A stretch of 64,000 nt of DNA from Archangium violaceum Cb vi76 (GTDB lineage: Bacteria > Myxococcota > Myxococcia > Myxococcales > Myxococcaceae), in contig NZ_JPMI01000004.1 in NCBI RefSeq assembly GCF_000733295.1, positions 40,086-104,085 of the forward strand. Reading direction: 5' to 3'. This document shows positions 16,120 to 25,963 of the stretch, one piece after another; positions within the stretch are counted from its first letter, which is position 1, and every line of letters starts with the position of its first letter. Below the pieces are notes generated by a model. That model was not told the origin of the DNA. It did not search any database and was given only the letters and a program-made list of their open reading frames with translations. A program made the position numbers and the translations under genes.

Positions 16120-17415
16120 TCACAGCCGCACGAGCAGCTCGCGGAGGATGGAGAATCCCTGGCGGAAGTCCTCCAGCCGGGCCTGCTCGTTGGGCGCGTG
16201 GTAGTACGCCATCTCCCCGAAGCCGGTGATCTGCACGTCGCAACCCTGGCGTTGCAGGTCCTTCACCAGCGGCAGCGAGCCGGTGAGCGAGAAGGGCGTG
16301 GGCGCCACGCCGCGCACCGCCTGCATCGCCTCCTTCAGCGCCTGGAGGCCCGGCGAGTCCAACCGGCAGGCGATGCCTTCCATGCCACCCCCCTGGAAAC
16401 GGAACTCGAGTGAGCCACGCTTGCCCGCCGCCGTGCGGGTGCGCGGGAAACCAGGGATGACCTCGTCGCGTTCGAGGCGGGCATCCAGCTCGCGCATGAA
16501 GCCGGTCACCTCCTCGCGCACGGTCCTCAGGTCATAGAAGGGCGTGAGGCGGAGGTCCCCGCGCACGGTGACGTCGGAGGGAATCTTCGTCTCCTTGGTG
16601 TTGGAGCCCTCCACCACGGTGGACTTGAGGCTGGACGAGGTGAGGAAGCCGTACTTCTTCTCGTCCTCCGTGGGGGGGAAACGCGCGTGGAACCAGCGGG
16701 CCAGCTCCAGCGACGCGGCCATGGCCAGCTCCAGCGCGTTGACGCAGTTCTGCGGCATCCCCGAGTGTCCGCCTACTCCCGATACCTTCAACTCCCACTG
16801 CGAGATGCCACCCGTGCCCAGCGTGGGGCCGAAGTTGGCGCTGTCCAGCCAATACACCGGTTGGCCCACGAGTCCCTTCAACCGCCCCTGCTCGGCCACG
16901 TAGCCCAGGCCCAGGCCCGGCAGATCCGAGGCCTCCTCGTTGGAGATGAGCACCACCTGGAGGGTCCGGCGCGGGCGCACCCCGTGCTCGGCGAGCTGCG
17001 CCAGCAGATCCGTCAGCACCGCCACGTGGCCCAGGCAGTCGGTGACGCCGCGCCCGTAGAGGACGCCACCGGGACCCTCCCACAGCGCGAAGGGGTTTCG
17101 CTCCCAGCCCTCGCCCTTCTCGTCCGCGGGGACGACGTCGAAGTGCGCGCCCACGAAGCCGAGCGCGCCCTCTCCCGTGCCCTTCACGGTGAGCACCAGG
17201 CTGGGCCGCGACTCCTTGCCCGAAGCCGCCAGCGACTCGGCCTGGATGAAGCCGCTCTGGATGTGCGGCGCCAGCGTCTCCAACACCACCTGCGCGGCGA
17301 GCCGCTCCTCGGGCACCAGCCCCGCGCCCGGGTTGTTCTGCAGCTTCGGCGTCAGGGCGATGAGACGCCGGAGCACTTCCAGGAAGCGGTCTTCACGGAG
17401 CGAGAGCGTGTTCAT
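16120..17415 (-). CDS. M20-family metallopeptidase
   Basis: 431 aa, of the acetylornithine deacetylase / succinyl-diaminopimelate desuccinylase / carboxypeptidase G2 group. The metal-binding and catalytic motifs are present: GAHFDVVPADEKGEGW, GRGVTDCLGHVAV and the Glu-Glu pair in LISNEEASD. A central dimerisation domain follows (QWELKVSGVGGHSGMP), and a C-terminal metal His lies near YYHAPNEQ. It has no signal peptide, so it is cytoplasmic. It hydrolyses an amide or peptide bond of a small substrate, with two zinc ions expected. It stands alone between the convergent Nudix remnant and the envelope operon. Confidence 0.9.
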   Translation of the reverse strand: MNTLSLREDRFLEVLRRLIALTPKLQNNPGAGLVPEERLAAQVVLETLAPHIQSGFIQAESLAASGKESRPSLVLTVKGTGEGALGFVGAHFDVVPADEKGEGWERNPFALWEGPGGVLYGRGVTDCLGHVAVLTDLLAQLAEHGVRPRRTLQVVLISNEEASDLPGLGLGYVAEQGRLKGLVGQPVYWLDSANFGPTLGTGGISQWELKVSGVGGHSGMPQNCVNALELAMAASLELARWFHARFPPTEDEKKYGFLTSSSLKSTVVEGSNTKETKIPSDVTVRGDLRLTPFYDLRTVREEVTGFMRELDARLERDEVIPGFPRTRTAAGKRGSLEFRFQGGGMEGIACRLDSPGLQALKEAMQAVRGVAPTPFSLTGSLPLVKDLQRQGCDVQITGFGEMAYYHAPNEQARLEDFRQGFSILRELLVRL

Positions 17416-17454
17416 GGGGCGCGGATTGGACCCCAGGTCCCTGGAGAAGGCCAG

Positions 17455-20400
17455 CTATGGCTGCGAGGGCATCAGCAGTGCGTCCCGGACCTCCTCGGCG
17501 GGCGGGTGTGCACTGAGCGCCAGATAGATCTCGAACCACGCCAGATAGGCGCGCCAGGAAGGATCTCCCTGGTCGATGAGGGAGCGTTGCGCCTGACCCA
17601 GACGCTTGGGCACGTCGAAAGGCACCCGCGTGGTTCCATCCGCGTGCAACTGCGCCGCGAACCAGAGCACATCCAACTGGCCGGTATCGACCGGGGCGTG
17701 GGTGCGATTGATCAAGGTATCCGCGTGCTCGAGCGCACTGCCCAACCAGCGGGCCGCCCGCGCCGTGTCCCGGCGATCCACGGCATTCTCGGCCAGCCGC
17801 ATCTCCGCCAGTGTCACCGCGCGGAGATCCTCATCGCGCTCCGTCTCGGCGAACTGCTCCAGGAACAGCGCGCGCCGTTGTTCGAGTGCCTGGGCGGCGG
17901 TATCCAGGTTCCCGAGCCGGCTCTCCGCATTGGCGCGCAGTCCCGCGGCGATGATGCGATAGGAGCGCTGAACGTGCTGGGGGGTGGCGCGGGCCCACGT
18001 CAGCGTGGCCTGCACGGCCGGGGTGGCCAGGTCGCGATCCACCTTGTCCAGGTCCTCCAATGCCCGCTGGGGCTGACCCGCCCCCAATGCCGCGGCGCAG
18101 CGGGCCAGCCGTACCACCAGCCGGTTGCGCAGACCGTCCGCATCGCTGGGGCTCGCTTCCACGGCGGGCAATGCACGATCATAGAGCGCCAACGCACGCT
18201 CGAACCGGCCCGCGGCGAGGTTGTAGAGCGCCGCGCGATCCATGGCCAGGGGGACGAACCTGGCCAGCTTCGGTGCGGCGTCCGCCATGGCCAGGGCCTG
18301 ATCCGCCGCCTGTGCCGCCTCGTTCTCGCGGCCGACATGCAGGAGCGCCCGGGCCCGGGCGAGGGACACCGCCAGCCCCGCCGCGTTGTCCACGTAGGGC
18401 AACTTGTCGCGCTGCTCGAGGTAGCCCAGGGCGATGTGGAAGTTGCCCACCTGCGTGTGCAACTGCCCCAACGCTCCGAGGATCATCGCCCGGTAGCGGA
18501 CGTTGTTGCGCACCAGGTCCAGGGCGATCAGGTAGTGCCGGTTGGCGCGCTCGGCGGCGGCGGGCGCTCGACCGCGGAGGAAGTCCTCGTGATGAATGGC
18601 TCCAGACAGGGCGTGCACCGCGCGCTGGTTCTTGAGCTCCGGCCATGCGGCGCGCAGCTCCTTCACGGCCGACGCCACCGCGTTGGCGTGGGCGCGGTCG
18701 TCCTCCAGTTTGGGCAACTGGCGCGCGGTCAGGTAGGCCTTCACGAAGTGCGCGAGCGGCCTGGCCATCTTCGGGGAGGTGGTGGTGACTTCCTTTTCCA
18801 CCACCTCGGGGCTGACGCCGGCACGTAGACGCAGGTTCATGGACTCGATGGCGCTCTCCAGCGAGCCCGTCCGTTGGGTCACGAGATCGAAGTCGGCACG
18901 GGCCTCGTCCAGGCGCTGCCTCCCCAACCGGCGGTAGGCGCGGCCCATCATCGCGCGGCGGAATAACCGGTCGGCCTGGCGGCGGACCTCGGTACCGGGT
19001 GGGGTGTCGTCCACGTAGACCGTCGCCAACGCCTCCATTACACCGTCGGCGCCCAGGCCCGCAGCGCGCTCGACGGCGTCTTGCACCAGGACTCGCCGGC
19101 GAAGGGGATCCTTCTGCTGCCGGTAGAACGCGAGCAATGCGTCCCGGACGGCGCGAGGGGGACGCTCCTCGTGCAACGCATTGATGTGCCGGCCCAGCTC
19201 CAGGGCGAACGCATAGGCCGAGCCGGCGGGAGCCGAGGCGAGTGCCTGGGCCATGACGGCATCCGCCTCGTCGTAGGGGCGGCCCCGGTACAGGGCTCGG
19301 ACGGCGGCGCGAGCGAAGTCGAGCTGGTCGTCCTCGCGAAACACCTTGTTCATGGAGAGCTGGCGGCCGGCTTCGACCAGGGCCTCCCGATCGTCGAGCG
19401 TGCGGTACAGCGCGTCCGCTCGTTCGTACCAGGCTTCCAGCACCGCGCGCGGTGTGGTGTCGGTCACCTGGGCGGCTTCCAGCTCCCGACGCGCCAGCGT
19501 GAAGTCTCCGGCGGCCTCCGCCAGCTCGCTGCGCACCACGTGTTGGAAGACGGCGGAGGGCGGGCTGGGCGCGGCGGAGGGATCCAACGCGGCCATGCCT
19601 TGCCGGTCGGCCTCATCCAGCTCACCGGACATGCGCCCGTGTTCACGCTCCTTCAGGGCACGCCGGTGAGCGATGAGGAGCCGCAGCGGCTCCGACAGTC
19701 CCGCGGTCGGGGGGTCGTCCACCGAACGCATGTGGCGGGCGTAGAACTCCGCCGCATCGAACTCCTCGAAAGCCAGGTGGAGCCGGCTCAGGCGCATCAT
19801 CAGCAGCCGGCGGAGTTTGGGCCGGTCCTCGCGCAACAGCCGCTGGCGGTAGAGCAGGAGGAGATCGGCGCGCCTGCCCACCATCTTCAATTCCTCGTTG
19901 AGACGAGGAACGTCCCAGTTGCTGGGAACCTGTCCATCCAGCGGCAGTTGATACACGTCCAGCGATTGAGCTCGCGAACAGGTCGCGATGAGTGACGTGG
20001 CCGCGGGCGCCGGGTACTCGCAGCTCCACGTCTCACTGGTGAGTTGGTCCGGACTGGAGGCGGCGGCCAGCTCGGGCGCGTCGTCGCGCTCGGCGGCGAA
20101 GGGCACGCGGAACAGCACGCCCTTGTCGCTGGCGTCGATCACCCCGTCCTCATTGGAGTCGGTGAAGAACTGCACCACGTACAGCGAGCGCCCATCGAGC
20201 GCGAACACCGGCTGTCCGGTCTTGCCCGGAAGATCGAGCGCCATCGGGATGGGGGTGGCGCCGGGGAGATCCAGCCGGAGTGCCTCGAGATGGGGCGAGG
20301 CGCGCGCGGCGAAACCAGGGCCCACCTGCCGCACGGAGCGTTCGACCGGGACGTACACCAGCCAGCGCCCATCCGGTGAGAGGGTGGGACTGGTCAGGTT

Positions 20401-20931
20401 GCGCTCGATCAGGGGACTCGCGCTCAACTCGCGTCCCACCGCCACCCGCGACAACCTCAAATCTCCCTGGATGGTCGCCCGGCTCACCAGCGCGACATGC
20501 GAGGCATCCATCCACTCCGCCTGCAGCGCGCTGGTTTCCTCCTCGAGGCAGCGGCGGTCTTCCCCACCTGGCAGCTTCCGCACGCACAGTTGGCCGCTGG
20601 CCTGGTTCCGGAACGAAATGTAGAGCAGGTGTTTGCCGTCGGGGCTGATCCTCGGCCAGGTCACGTCCGCGCCTTCGTCGAGGAGGCGGCGCTCGCGGCC
20701 CTGTTCCACATCCTGGATGTAGATTTCGGTCGCGATGTTGCGGTTGGACACGAAGATCAGCGTGTTCCCATCGGGCGCCAACTGCCCCAGGAATTGATCT
20801 CCCATGCCCACGGTGAGCCGTGAGAGCGTGCGCAGGCCTCCGTCGTTCTCATCGTCCTGCGCCCAGGCGCTGCCCACCATGAGCATGAGAACGGCGAGGA
20901 CCAGGAAGTACCGGACACGGGGCGTCAGCAC
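17455..20931 (-). CDS. Exported PD40 beta-propeller / TPR protein
   Basis: 1158 aa with a signal peptide (YFLVLAVLMLMVGSAWAQ). The first 280 residues hold TolB-like PD40 propeller repeats (GQLAPDGNTLIFVSNRNIAT, RISPDGKHLLYISFRNQASG, TLSPDGRWLVYVPVERS). The remaining 850 residues are helical TPR-like repeats, for example LARFVPLAMDRAALYNLAAG. It probably sits in the periplasm as a large scaffold. The start is a GTG at 20931 that overlaps the preceding lipoprotein gene by 7 bp. It is the last gene of the AsmA-like/lipoprotein operon, which suggests work in envelope assembly or lipid traffic; that is inference. Confidence 0.82.
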   Translation of the reverse strand: MLTPRVRYFLVLAVLMLMVGSAWAQDDENDGGLRTLSRLTVGMGDQFLGQLAPDGNTLIFVSNRNIATEIYIQDVEQGRERRLLDEGADVTWPRISPDGKHLLYISFRNQASGQLCVRKLPGGEDRRCLEEETSALQAEWMDASHVALVSRATIQGDLRLSRVAVGRELSASPLIERNLTSPTLSPDGRWLVYVPVERSVRQVGPGFAARASPHLEALRLDLPGATPIPMALDLPGKTGQPVFALDGRSLYVVQFFTDSNEDGVIDASDKGVLFRVPFAAERDDAPELAAASSPDQLTSETWSCEYPAPAATSLIATCSRAQSLDVYQLPLDGQVPSNWDVPRLNEELKMVGRRADLLLLYRQRLLREDRPKLRRLLMMRLSRLHLAFEEFDAAEFYARHMRSVDDPPTAGLSEPLRLLIAHRRALKEREHGRMSGELDEADRQGMAALDPSAAPSPPSAVFQHVVRSELAEAAGDFTLARRELEAAQVTDTTPRAVLEAWYERADALYRTLDDREALVEAGRQLSMNKVFREDDQLDFARAAVRALYRGRPYDEADAVMAQALASAPAGSAYAFALELGRHINALHEERPPRAVRDALLAFYRQQKDPLRRRVLVQDAVERAAGLGADGVMEALATVYVDDTPPGTEVRRQADRLFRRAMMGRAYRRLGRQRLDEARADFDLVTQRTGSLESAIESMNLRLRAGVSPEVVEKEVTTTSPKMARPLAHFVKAYLTARQLPKLEDDRAHANAVASAVKELRAAWPELKNQRAVHALSGAIHHEDFLRGRAPAAAERANRHYLIALDLVRNNVRYRAMILGALGQLHTQVGNFHIALGYLEQRDKLPYVDNAAGLAVSLARARALLHVGRENEAAQAADQALAMADAAPKLARFVPLAMDRAALYNLAAGRFERALALYDRALPAVEASPSDADGLRNRLVVRLARCAAALGAGQPQRALEDLDKVDRDLATPAVQATLTWARATPQHVQRSYRIIAAGLRANAESRLGNLDTAAQALEQRRALFLEQFAETERDEDLRAVTLAEMRLAENAVDRRDTARAARWLGSALEHADTLINRTHAPVDTGQLDVLWFAAQLHADGTTRVPFDVPKRLGQAQRSLIDQGDPSWRAYLAWFEIYLALSAHPPAEEVRDALLMPSQP

Positions 20932-21464
20932 TTCTTTTCTCCCCAGGTGCCGTCATCGGCTTCCACCCAGCCGCCGCAGATGACCCCCTTCGCGTGCACC
21001 TGTTGCCAGCTCTGGCGTACCGCCTCCTCGGTCACGTCGGGCCGGACCGTCCGCATCCATTGCCACAGGTGCAGCCGGGCCTGGTTCACCCGTTCCACCA
21101 GGGCCACGTCATCGGCTGTCATGCGTCCGGCCTGGCATTGGCGCCGGGTGTTCACCAGCAACCCGTCCTTCCCTTCACCCACGCAGTGACGCCGCAGCAA
21201 TTCGTCGACGCGGTCCGCCTGCGTCCTGCCGAGGTTCTCGACCAACGGTGTGGGTTGGATGCCGAGCTCCTCCAATTGGTTGGGCGTGAACGGCACCGGC
21301 GTCGGGCTCATGCCCGCGCGAGCGAGACGCCGCTCCACGTCCTTGAAGGAGCCCGAGGCCTGTTCCTCGAGTGCCGTCGCGCGATCGACCATGACGATCT
21401 CTGGCGCGCGGATGCACCCGGGAAGGGCGAGGGCGGCGAGAAGCAGCATCCCGCGGCGTTTCAT
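20925..21464 (-). CDS. YdbL-like (DUF1318) lipoprotein
   Basis: 179 aa with a lipoprotein signal (MKRRGMLLLAALALPGCIRA, lipobox Cys17). A segment IVMVDRATALEEQASGSF follows. The C-terminal part (VALVERVNQARLHLWQWMRT to CGGWVEADDGTW) matches the YdbL/DUF1318 pattern of E. coli YdbL (LVxRVNxAR and a terminal GxWxxx). In E. coli ydbL sits with ydbH, an AsmA-like intermembrane lipid transporter, and with the small lipoprotein gene ynbE. Here the upstream gene is likewise AsmA-like and overlaps by ATGA. Two C-terminal Cys (CGG and KKC) could form a disulphide. Confidence 0.75.
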   Translation of the reverse strand: MKRRGMLLLAALALPGCIRAPEIVMVDRATALEEQASGSFKDVERRLARAGMSPTPVPFTPNQLEELGIQPTPLVENLGRTQADRVDELLRRHCVGEGKDGLLVNTRRQCQAGRMTADDVALVERVNQARLHLWQWMRTVRPDVTEEAVRQSWQQVHAKGVICGGWVEADDGTWGEKKC

Positions 21465-24400
21465 GGCGTGGCCTCCGGAGGGGACATGGATTCGATGGCT
21501 CGGTCGAAGATGGGGCCCATGGGGATGCCTCGGATCTCGTCGATGCTGAGAAACCGGGCCAGACCGCCCATGGTGATGCGGATGCGGCCGAAGCCCTGGT
21601 TGAAGCTCACTCGCACGTGTTCCGGGTAGCCCACGCTCAAGGCGTAGCGGACGCGGTTGGTGGCGGGATCGGTGTGGTGCGGATCCTCGAGGTCGAGCAG
21701 GTCGAGCAGGTGGCGGTTGCCAATGCGCAGGATTTCCGCGCGTCCGTTGACGCTGCGATCCTTGCCGGAGATGACCACCGCGGCGTTTCCGTCAAAGGGC
21801 TCGCCCCGGGAGGATTTCACGCCGGTGGCCCGCACGCGGGCCTCCAGCGTGGAGTGCTTTCCCCGCCAGTCCAACACGCACTGTCCGGTGATACGTCCAC
21901 CCCGGACGCCCATCTCCAGCTGGCTCAGGGAGAACATGTTCTGGTTGATGGACAGGTTTCCGGCCAAGGGAGCGATGGAGATGAGCGGCGTGGTGATGCT
22001 GCCCACCGACATGAATCCACTGCGCGAGAGCAAGGGGTGCTGGTCGGCGAAACGAAGCATCGAGTACGGGTTCACCTCGATGTCGTCCAGCAGCTTCACC
22101 TGGCCGTCGAGGAGCTCCACGTTCTCGGTCAGCGGCACGTTGCCATCGAGCGCTTCGAGGGTGACTCCTGATTCGGGCAGCCGCAGGTTCACGTTCTGGA
22201 GGAGAACGTTGGAGAGGGTCCGGAAGACCACCAGGTTGGGCGAGGCCACCTGGAAATCGAGCGTGACATCGCCGCTGCTCTCGAGGATGCCGGGCCGCGC
22301 GAGCTTGGACAGGTCCTGCTTCAACTTCCCCTGGACCGCCAGCCGGCGCCGGTCTTCGCCGAGCTCGAGCCGGCCTTCGGCGTTCAGCTGGGTACTCGTC
22401 CCCGCATGGGTCAGTTGCAGGTCGGGGATGTGGATGAGGCCATTGGGCTCACGGCGGGCGGAGAACGACCATTCCAGGTCCTGGACCGGGTAGGGCAGCG
22501 CCGGCTTCTGCTCGAGGGAGCGGACCTTCAAGTGTTGTTTCAGCGCGAGCTCGTCCGCTTCCCACTTCTCGGTGAAGGTGGCGGTGGTGTCGCTGGACAC
22601 CTCGGCGAAGGACAGCCGGCGATCGCTCAGGCCCACGTTGAGTTTTTCTACCGTCAGGTGGCTGTGGACGATTCGCCGTGGCCCCTCGGCGCGCGACTCG
22701 ACCTGCCAACGCAGCAGTGCGGGGAGGTTGATCGACCGGGCATCCTCCCTCCAGCGGATGCCGCGCGCGTCCACCACCGCCTTTCCCTCGAAGTGGGCGG
22801 TCCGTGCCGGGTTGGGGGTCAGGCTCGGGGTGCCGTCGGCGGCGATGTCCGTGAGTACGCCGAGCAGCGTGCCATGCAGGTCGACGTTCAGCTCGAGCTT
22901 CGAGGGCTCCAGTTCCCTGGGCACCCCGGCCCTGGCCAGGAGGGGTGTGAGCGCACCGAGGGGAGGAATGGCACTGGTGACATCACAGCGAAGCGAGCGG
23001 CTCTTCCGGTCGAACGCCAGTGCGGCATCGAGTGCGAGCTTCAGTCCCGCCTGACTGGTGAGCCCCAGCCGGAGCGACGGCTTCCGGCGATCCAGATCCA
23101 ACGTCAGGGTCTGGTGCTGTGAACCCGCGTCGTTCTCACCGACGCGCAGCCCTTCGATTCGAAGATCCAGGTCGCCCTTGTGACGCCAGGCATCTCCTCG
23201 CGAGCGCATCACGACGGCGACGTTGCTGGCCGACACGTCGTCCCATCCCGGCCGCTGCAGGCGCAGCTCCGTGCGGTGCTCCACCCGTGGCGAGGAGGAG
23301 AAGAGCGCCGCCAGTGTGCCCGTGGACGTCAGGTCCACGGCCAGGTGCTTCCAGGGAAGACGTGCGGCGACCGAATCGGGGATGAAGGGCCGGGCAGCGG
23401 CGAGGTCCGGGGTCTGGACGGCCAGGGTGTACGCCACCGCGTCGGTTCCCTTGGTGGCATCCACCGACGCGTGCATCGTGCCGACGTCGAGCTCCAGACG
23501 GGCGCGGGCCCGGCTCAGCCGCGGCTCGTCCAACCGGGGGAATGCCTCCGACACGCCGAGCTTCACGTGCACGGGACCCTTCAGCACCTCGCGTCCATCC
23601 GCGGTGAGCACCTGGAGTGCCTCCACGGGCAGGTCCGCTTTCAGTGCGAAGGGCGGCTCTCCCGTCAGGGGCGCATGGAGCTGGAATCCCAGACGTTGAG
23701 CGGTCGCACGGAGCCCGGAGGCACGGACGTCCAAGGCCTCCACCATTCCGGACAGGGCCGCATCCCCCGCGACCTGGATGGGCGAGGAGGAGTCTGGCCG
23801 CAGCTGGTGACCCTTCAGTTCGCCAGAGGCCTTCGGAACACGCAGCGCCGTGGGCCCTCCGACATCGAGCCCCTGGAGCCCGAAGGTGAGTCGAGCGGCC
23901 AGGCCCTTCTGGGGATCCGGGGTCGCCACCAGGGAGACGCGTCCACCGCCGAGTGCCACCCGGAGCCCGTCTCGAGCGAGCTGGAGCGCCGCGACGTCGA
24001 CCTCCAGCCCGAGTCTGCCCTGGGCGCCCAGCTGCGGCATGGCGCTGAGCGTGACCTCCTGGGCATCCAGATGCACCTTGCCGCGCTCGAGCGAGAACGG
24101 ACGCCATTCGGCGGGGAGCCGTTGCAGCAGTTGTCCGAGATCGATCTCCGCCAGGGCCCGAGTCAGGACGGGCGGAACATCCGCCGCATCCGGAAGCACC
24201 AATCGGGCCTGCACTTCGGCGCTGTCGGTCAGCTGGGTTCGGTCCAACTCGAGGGCGATGTGCCGCTTCTCGGCATCGAACTTCGCGGAGACCGTGCCGT
24301 GCAGCAGGGGGCGGATGGAGAGCCGCGGATCGAAGGTCTGCCGGGTGACATCGAGGTCCACCCGCGCCTGAGCGGCCGATGCCCCTGCCTCCGCGGAGAG

Positions 24401-25177
24401 GCTCAGCTCCAGCAACGCCTGGGCCGGTTGAATGGCCGGGCCTTCACGGCTCAACTCCAGGGGAAGCGGCGTCCCGGTCTGGCCTGTCTTCGCGAAGAGC
24501 TTCCAGCCATCGTCCTGGTGCCTGGCCTCGACCTCGGCCGCGAGCCCACGCAAGGACCAGCGCTCGAGCACTTCACCGTTCCGGACCCGGACGTAACCCA
24601 ATGACACGCCCGACACTTCGACCTTCCCGACGGGAGGCGCGGAAGCGAGGAGGGCCGCGACCTGCTGCGAGGCTCCGAGTGGCGCTTCCAAGGGCGGTGT
24701 CGCGGGGGCTTCCGGGCTCGTCAGGCCAGTGAGGGACGTGGGACCCGCATCGTCGGCCACCAGGACAAAGGCCACGTCCCGCACCGTGACCCGTTCGACC
24801 CGGGTGGTCCCGCTAATCAGGGAGCCGGGCGACCATTGCGCCTCCAACGAGCCGACGCGCAGCAGCTCGGGCGCGACGCCTTGGAACGGCGGCGGGGTAC
24901 GTACCACGAGTCCTTCCAGTCGCAGACCGGAGAGCACGGCGACCTGGGCTGCCTGGTAGTCCAGCTGAAGGCCCGTGGCCGCTTCCACGCTGGAGACGAT
25001 GCGCTGTTTCAGCCAGGGGTGAGCGAGGTTGTGCAGCGCGGCCACCGCCGTGACCAGCACCACCGCGGGGAGCGCCACGAGAACCAGGAGCGCACCTGCG
25101 ATGATTCGAACCAACCGCTGGCGAGGTCGTCGACCTCCGGGAGATTCCATGATGTTCGGTGGGGAGCGGGCGCTCAC
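21461..25177 (-). CDS. AsmA/TamB/YdbH-like intermembrane protein
   Basis: 1238 aa with one N-terminal membrane anchor (about 25-50: IIAGALLVLVALPAVVLVTA). The AsmA-type entry motif follows (LAHPWLKQRIVSSVEAATGL and the downstream LQLDYQAAQV). The long remainder is beta-rich repeat, typical of the periplasm-spanning groove of AsmA-like lipid transporters. The C-terminus has an amphipathic patch (VRVSFNQGFGRIRITMGGLA). Family knowledge gives a role in moving phospholipids to the outer membrane. The start is GTG at 25177 behind TAGGA, with an ATG at 25150 as alternative. It heads a three-gene overlapping operon with the YdbL-like lipoprotein and the PD40/TPR protein. Confidence 0.83.
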   Translation of the reverse strand: MSARSPPNIMESPGGRRPRQRLVRIIAGALLVLVALPAVVLVTAVAALHNLAHPWLKQRIVSSVEAATGLQLDYQAAQVAVLSGLRLEGLVVRTPPPFQGVAPELLRVGSLEAQWSPGSLISGTTRVERVTVRDVAFVLVADDAGPTSLTGLTSPEAPATPPLEAPLGASQQVAALLASAPPVGKVEVSGVSLGYVRVRNGEVLERWSLRGLAAEVEARHQDDGWKLFAKTGQTGTPLPLELSREGPAIQPAQALLELSLSAEAGASAAQARVDLDVTRQTFDPRLSIRPLLHGTVSAKFDAEKRHIALELDRTQLTDSAEVQARLVLPDAADVPPVLTRALAEIDLGQLLQRLPAEWRPFSLERGKVHLDAQEVTLSAMPQLGAQGRLGLEVDVAALQLARDGLRVALGGGRVSLVATPDPQKGLAARLTFGLQGLDVGGPTALRVPKASGELKGHQLRPDSSSPIQVAGDAALSGMVEALDVRASGLRATAQRLGFQLHAPLTGEPPFALKADLPVEALQVLTADGREVLKGPVHVKLGVSEAFPRLDEPRLSRARARLELDVGTMHASVDATKGTDAVAYTLAVQTPDLAAARPFIPDSVAARLPWKHLAVDLTSTGTLAALFSSSPRVEHRTELRLQRPGWDDVSASNVAVVMRSRGDAWRHKGDLDLRIEGLRVGENDAGSQHQTLTLDLDRRKPSLRLGLTSQAGLKLALDAALAFDRKSRSLRCDVTSAIPPLGALTPLLARAGVPRELEPSKLELNVDLHGTLLGVLTDIAADGTPSLTPNPARTAHFEGKAVVDARGIRWREDARSINLPALLRWQVESRAEGPRRIVHSHLTVEKLNVGLSDRRLSFAEVSSDTTATFTEKWEADELALKQHLKVRSLEQKPALPYPVQDLEWSFSARREPNGLIHIPDLQLTHAGTSTQLNAEGRLELGEDRRRLAVQGKLKQDLSKLARPGILESSGDVTLDFQVASPNLVVFRTLSNVLLQNVNLRLPESGVTLEALDGNVPLTENVELLDGQVKLLDDIEVNPYSMLRFADQHPLLSRSGFMSVGSITTPLISIAPLAGNLSINQNMFSLSQLEMGVRGGRITGQCVLDWRGKHSTLEARVRATGVKSSRGEPFDGNAAVVISGKDRSVNGRAEILRIGNRHLLDLLDLEDPHHTDPATNRVRYALSVGYPEHVRVSFNQGFGRIRITMGGLARFLSIDEIRGIPMGPIFDRAIESMSPPEATP

Positions 25178-25364
25178 CGGGGTCCTACCATGCGGCGAAA
25201 TCGGGTTTCAATCGCCGGGACCCGGTTGGAGCGTCCGCTGGCGGCCGGGGCTTCTCATCCAGTGGGGAATCTCTTCCCAGACCTCTGGTGAAGAAGGACG
25301 TCCTCGCCGTGCGCGACGCCCTTGCCCACTGTCCGGGTTGGACTGGCGGGGCTATCCCTTCAGG

Positions 25365-25925
25365 TCAGCCGCAGAGCACGTGGTTTGTGTCGTGGAGCGC
25401 TTGGCCCGGCGGTCTACCCCGGAGACACCGCTCGTGCCCATCCCCTCGGTGGGACGCCGCGAACTGACGCGTGGGCCAGCGGAAGACCAGATCGTGCATG
25501 GCCTCGGTCAGGGCCTCGCCCGGGCGCCGGCCCTTCTTCTTCAGACCATAGGCATTGAGGATGGCCCGCGCGCCTCGCACCGAGCGGCTGAGCATCAGCG
25601 CCGCCAGCCAGCCGGGTATCCCGCGCCGCACCCCCGTTGGTACGAAGTACAGGTTCATCTCCTGGGCGTTCGTGCCGATCAGCAGCTCCACTTCGGCGCC
25701 AGCGCCCTTCGCGAGCGCCTCGAGCGGTGGCTCGGGCAGGACGTCGTCGCCATGGACCGGAAGGAAGCGGCTCAAGCCGAACGCGGCATCGAGTCCCCGC
25801 TCGTCGCGCAGGTCAAGGAAGGACCAGGGGACGTGAGACCTTGGTGAGCGCGGCGAGGCATTGCTCGACCGTACGGCTACGGAAGCCCCTGGCGAATGGG
25901 CAGCACTGCGTTCCAGAGCGGGCAC
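25365..25925 (-). pseudogene. Carboxylesterase (type B) C-terminal remnant
   Basis: An open frame of 186 codons whose middle resembles the C-terminal half of carboxylesterases: SRFLPVHGDDVLPEPPLEAL, VELLIGTNAQEMNLYFVP and EAMHDLVFRWPTRQFAASH. The first 40 codons are unlike the family, while another frame just upstream reads QCLAALTKVSRPLVLP, which does fit. So there is a frameshift near 25820-25840. The nucleophile Ser region and the N-terminal half are absent, and homology ends near 25455 before the catalytic His. It is a decayed gene at the edge of the type VI effector island. Confidence 0.7.
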
Positions 25926-25963
25926 GGGGACCCTTGAGTCCCCGGTCTCCTCTGGCCTGGGCG

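Noticed and set aside
16687..18828. 713-codon plus-strand frame opposite the M20 and PD40 genes
   Set aside because: Shadow frame crossing two real genes.
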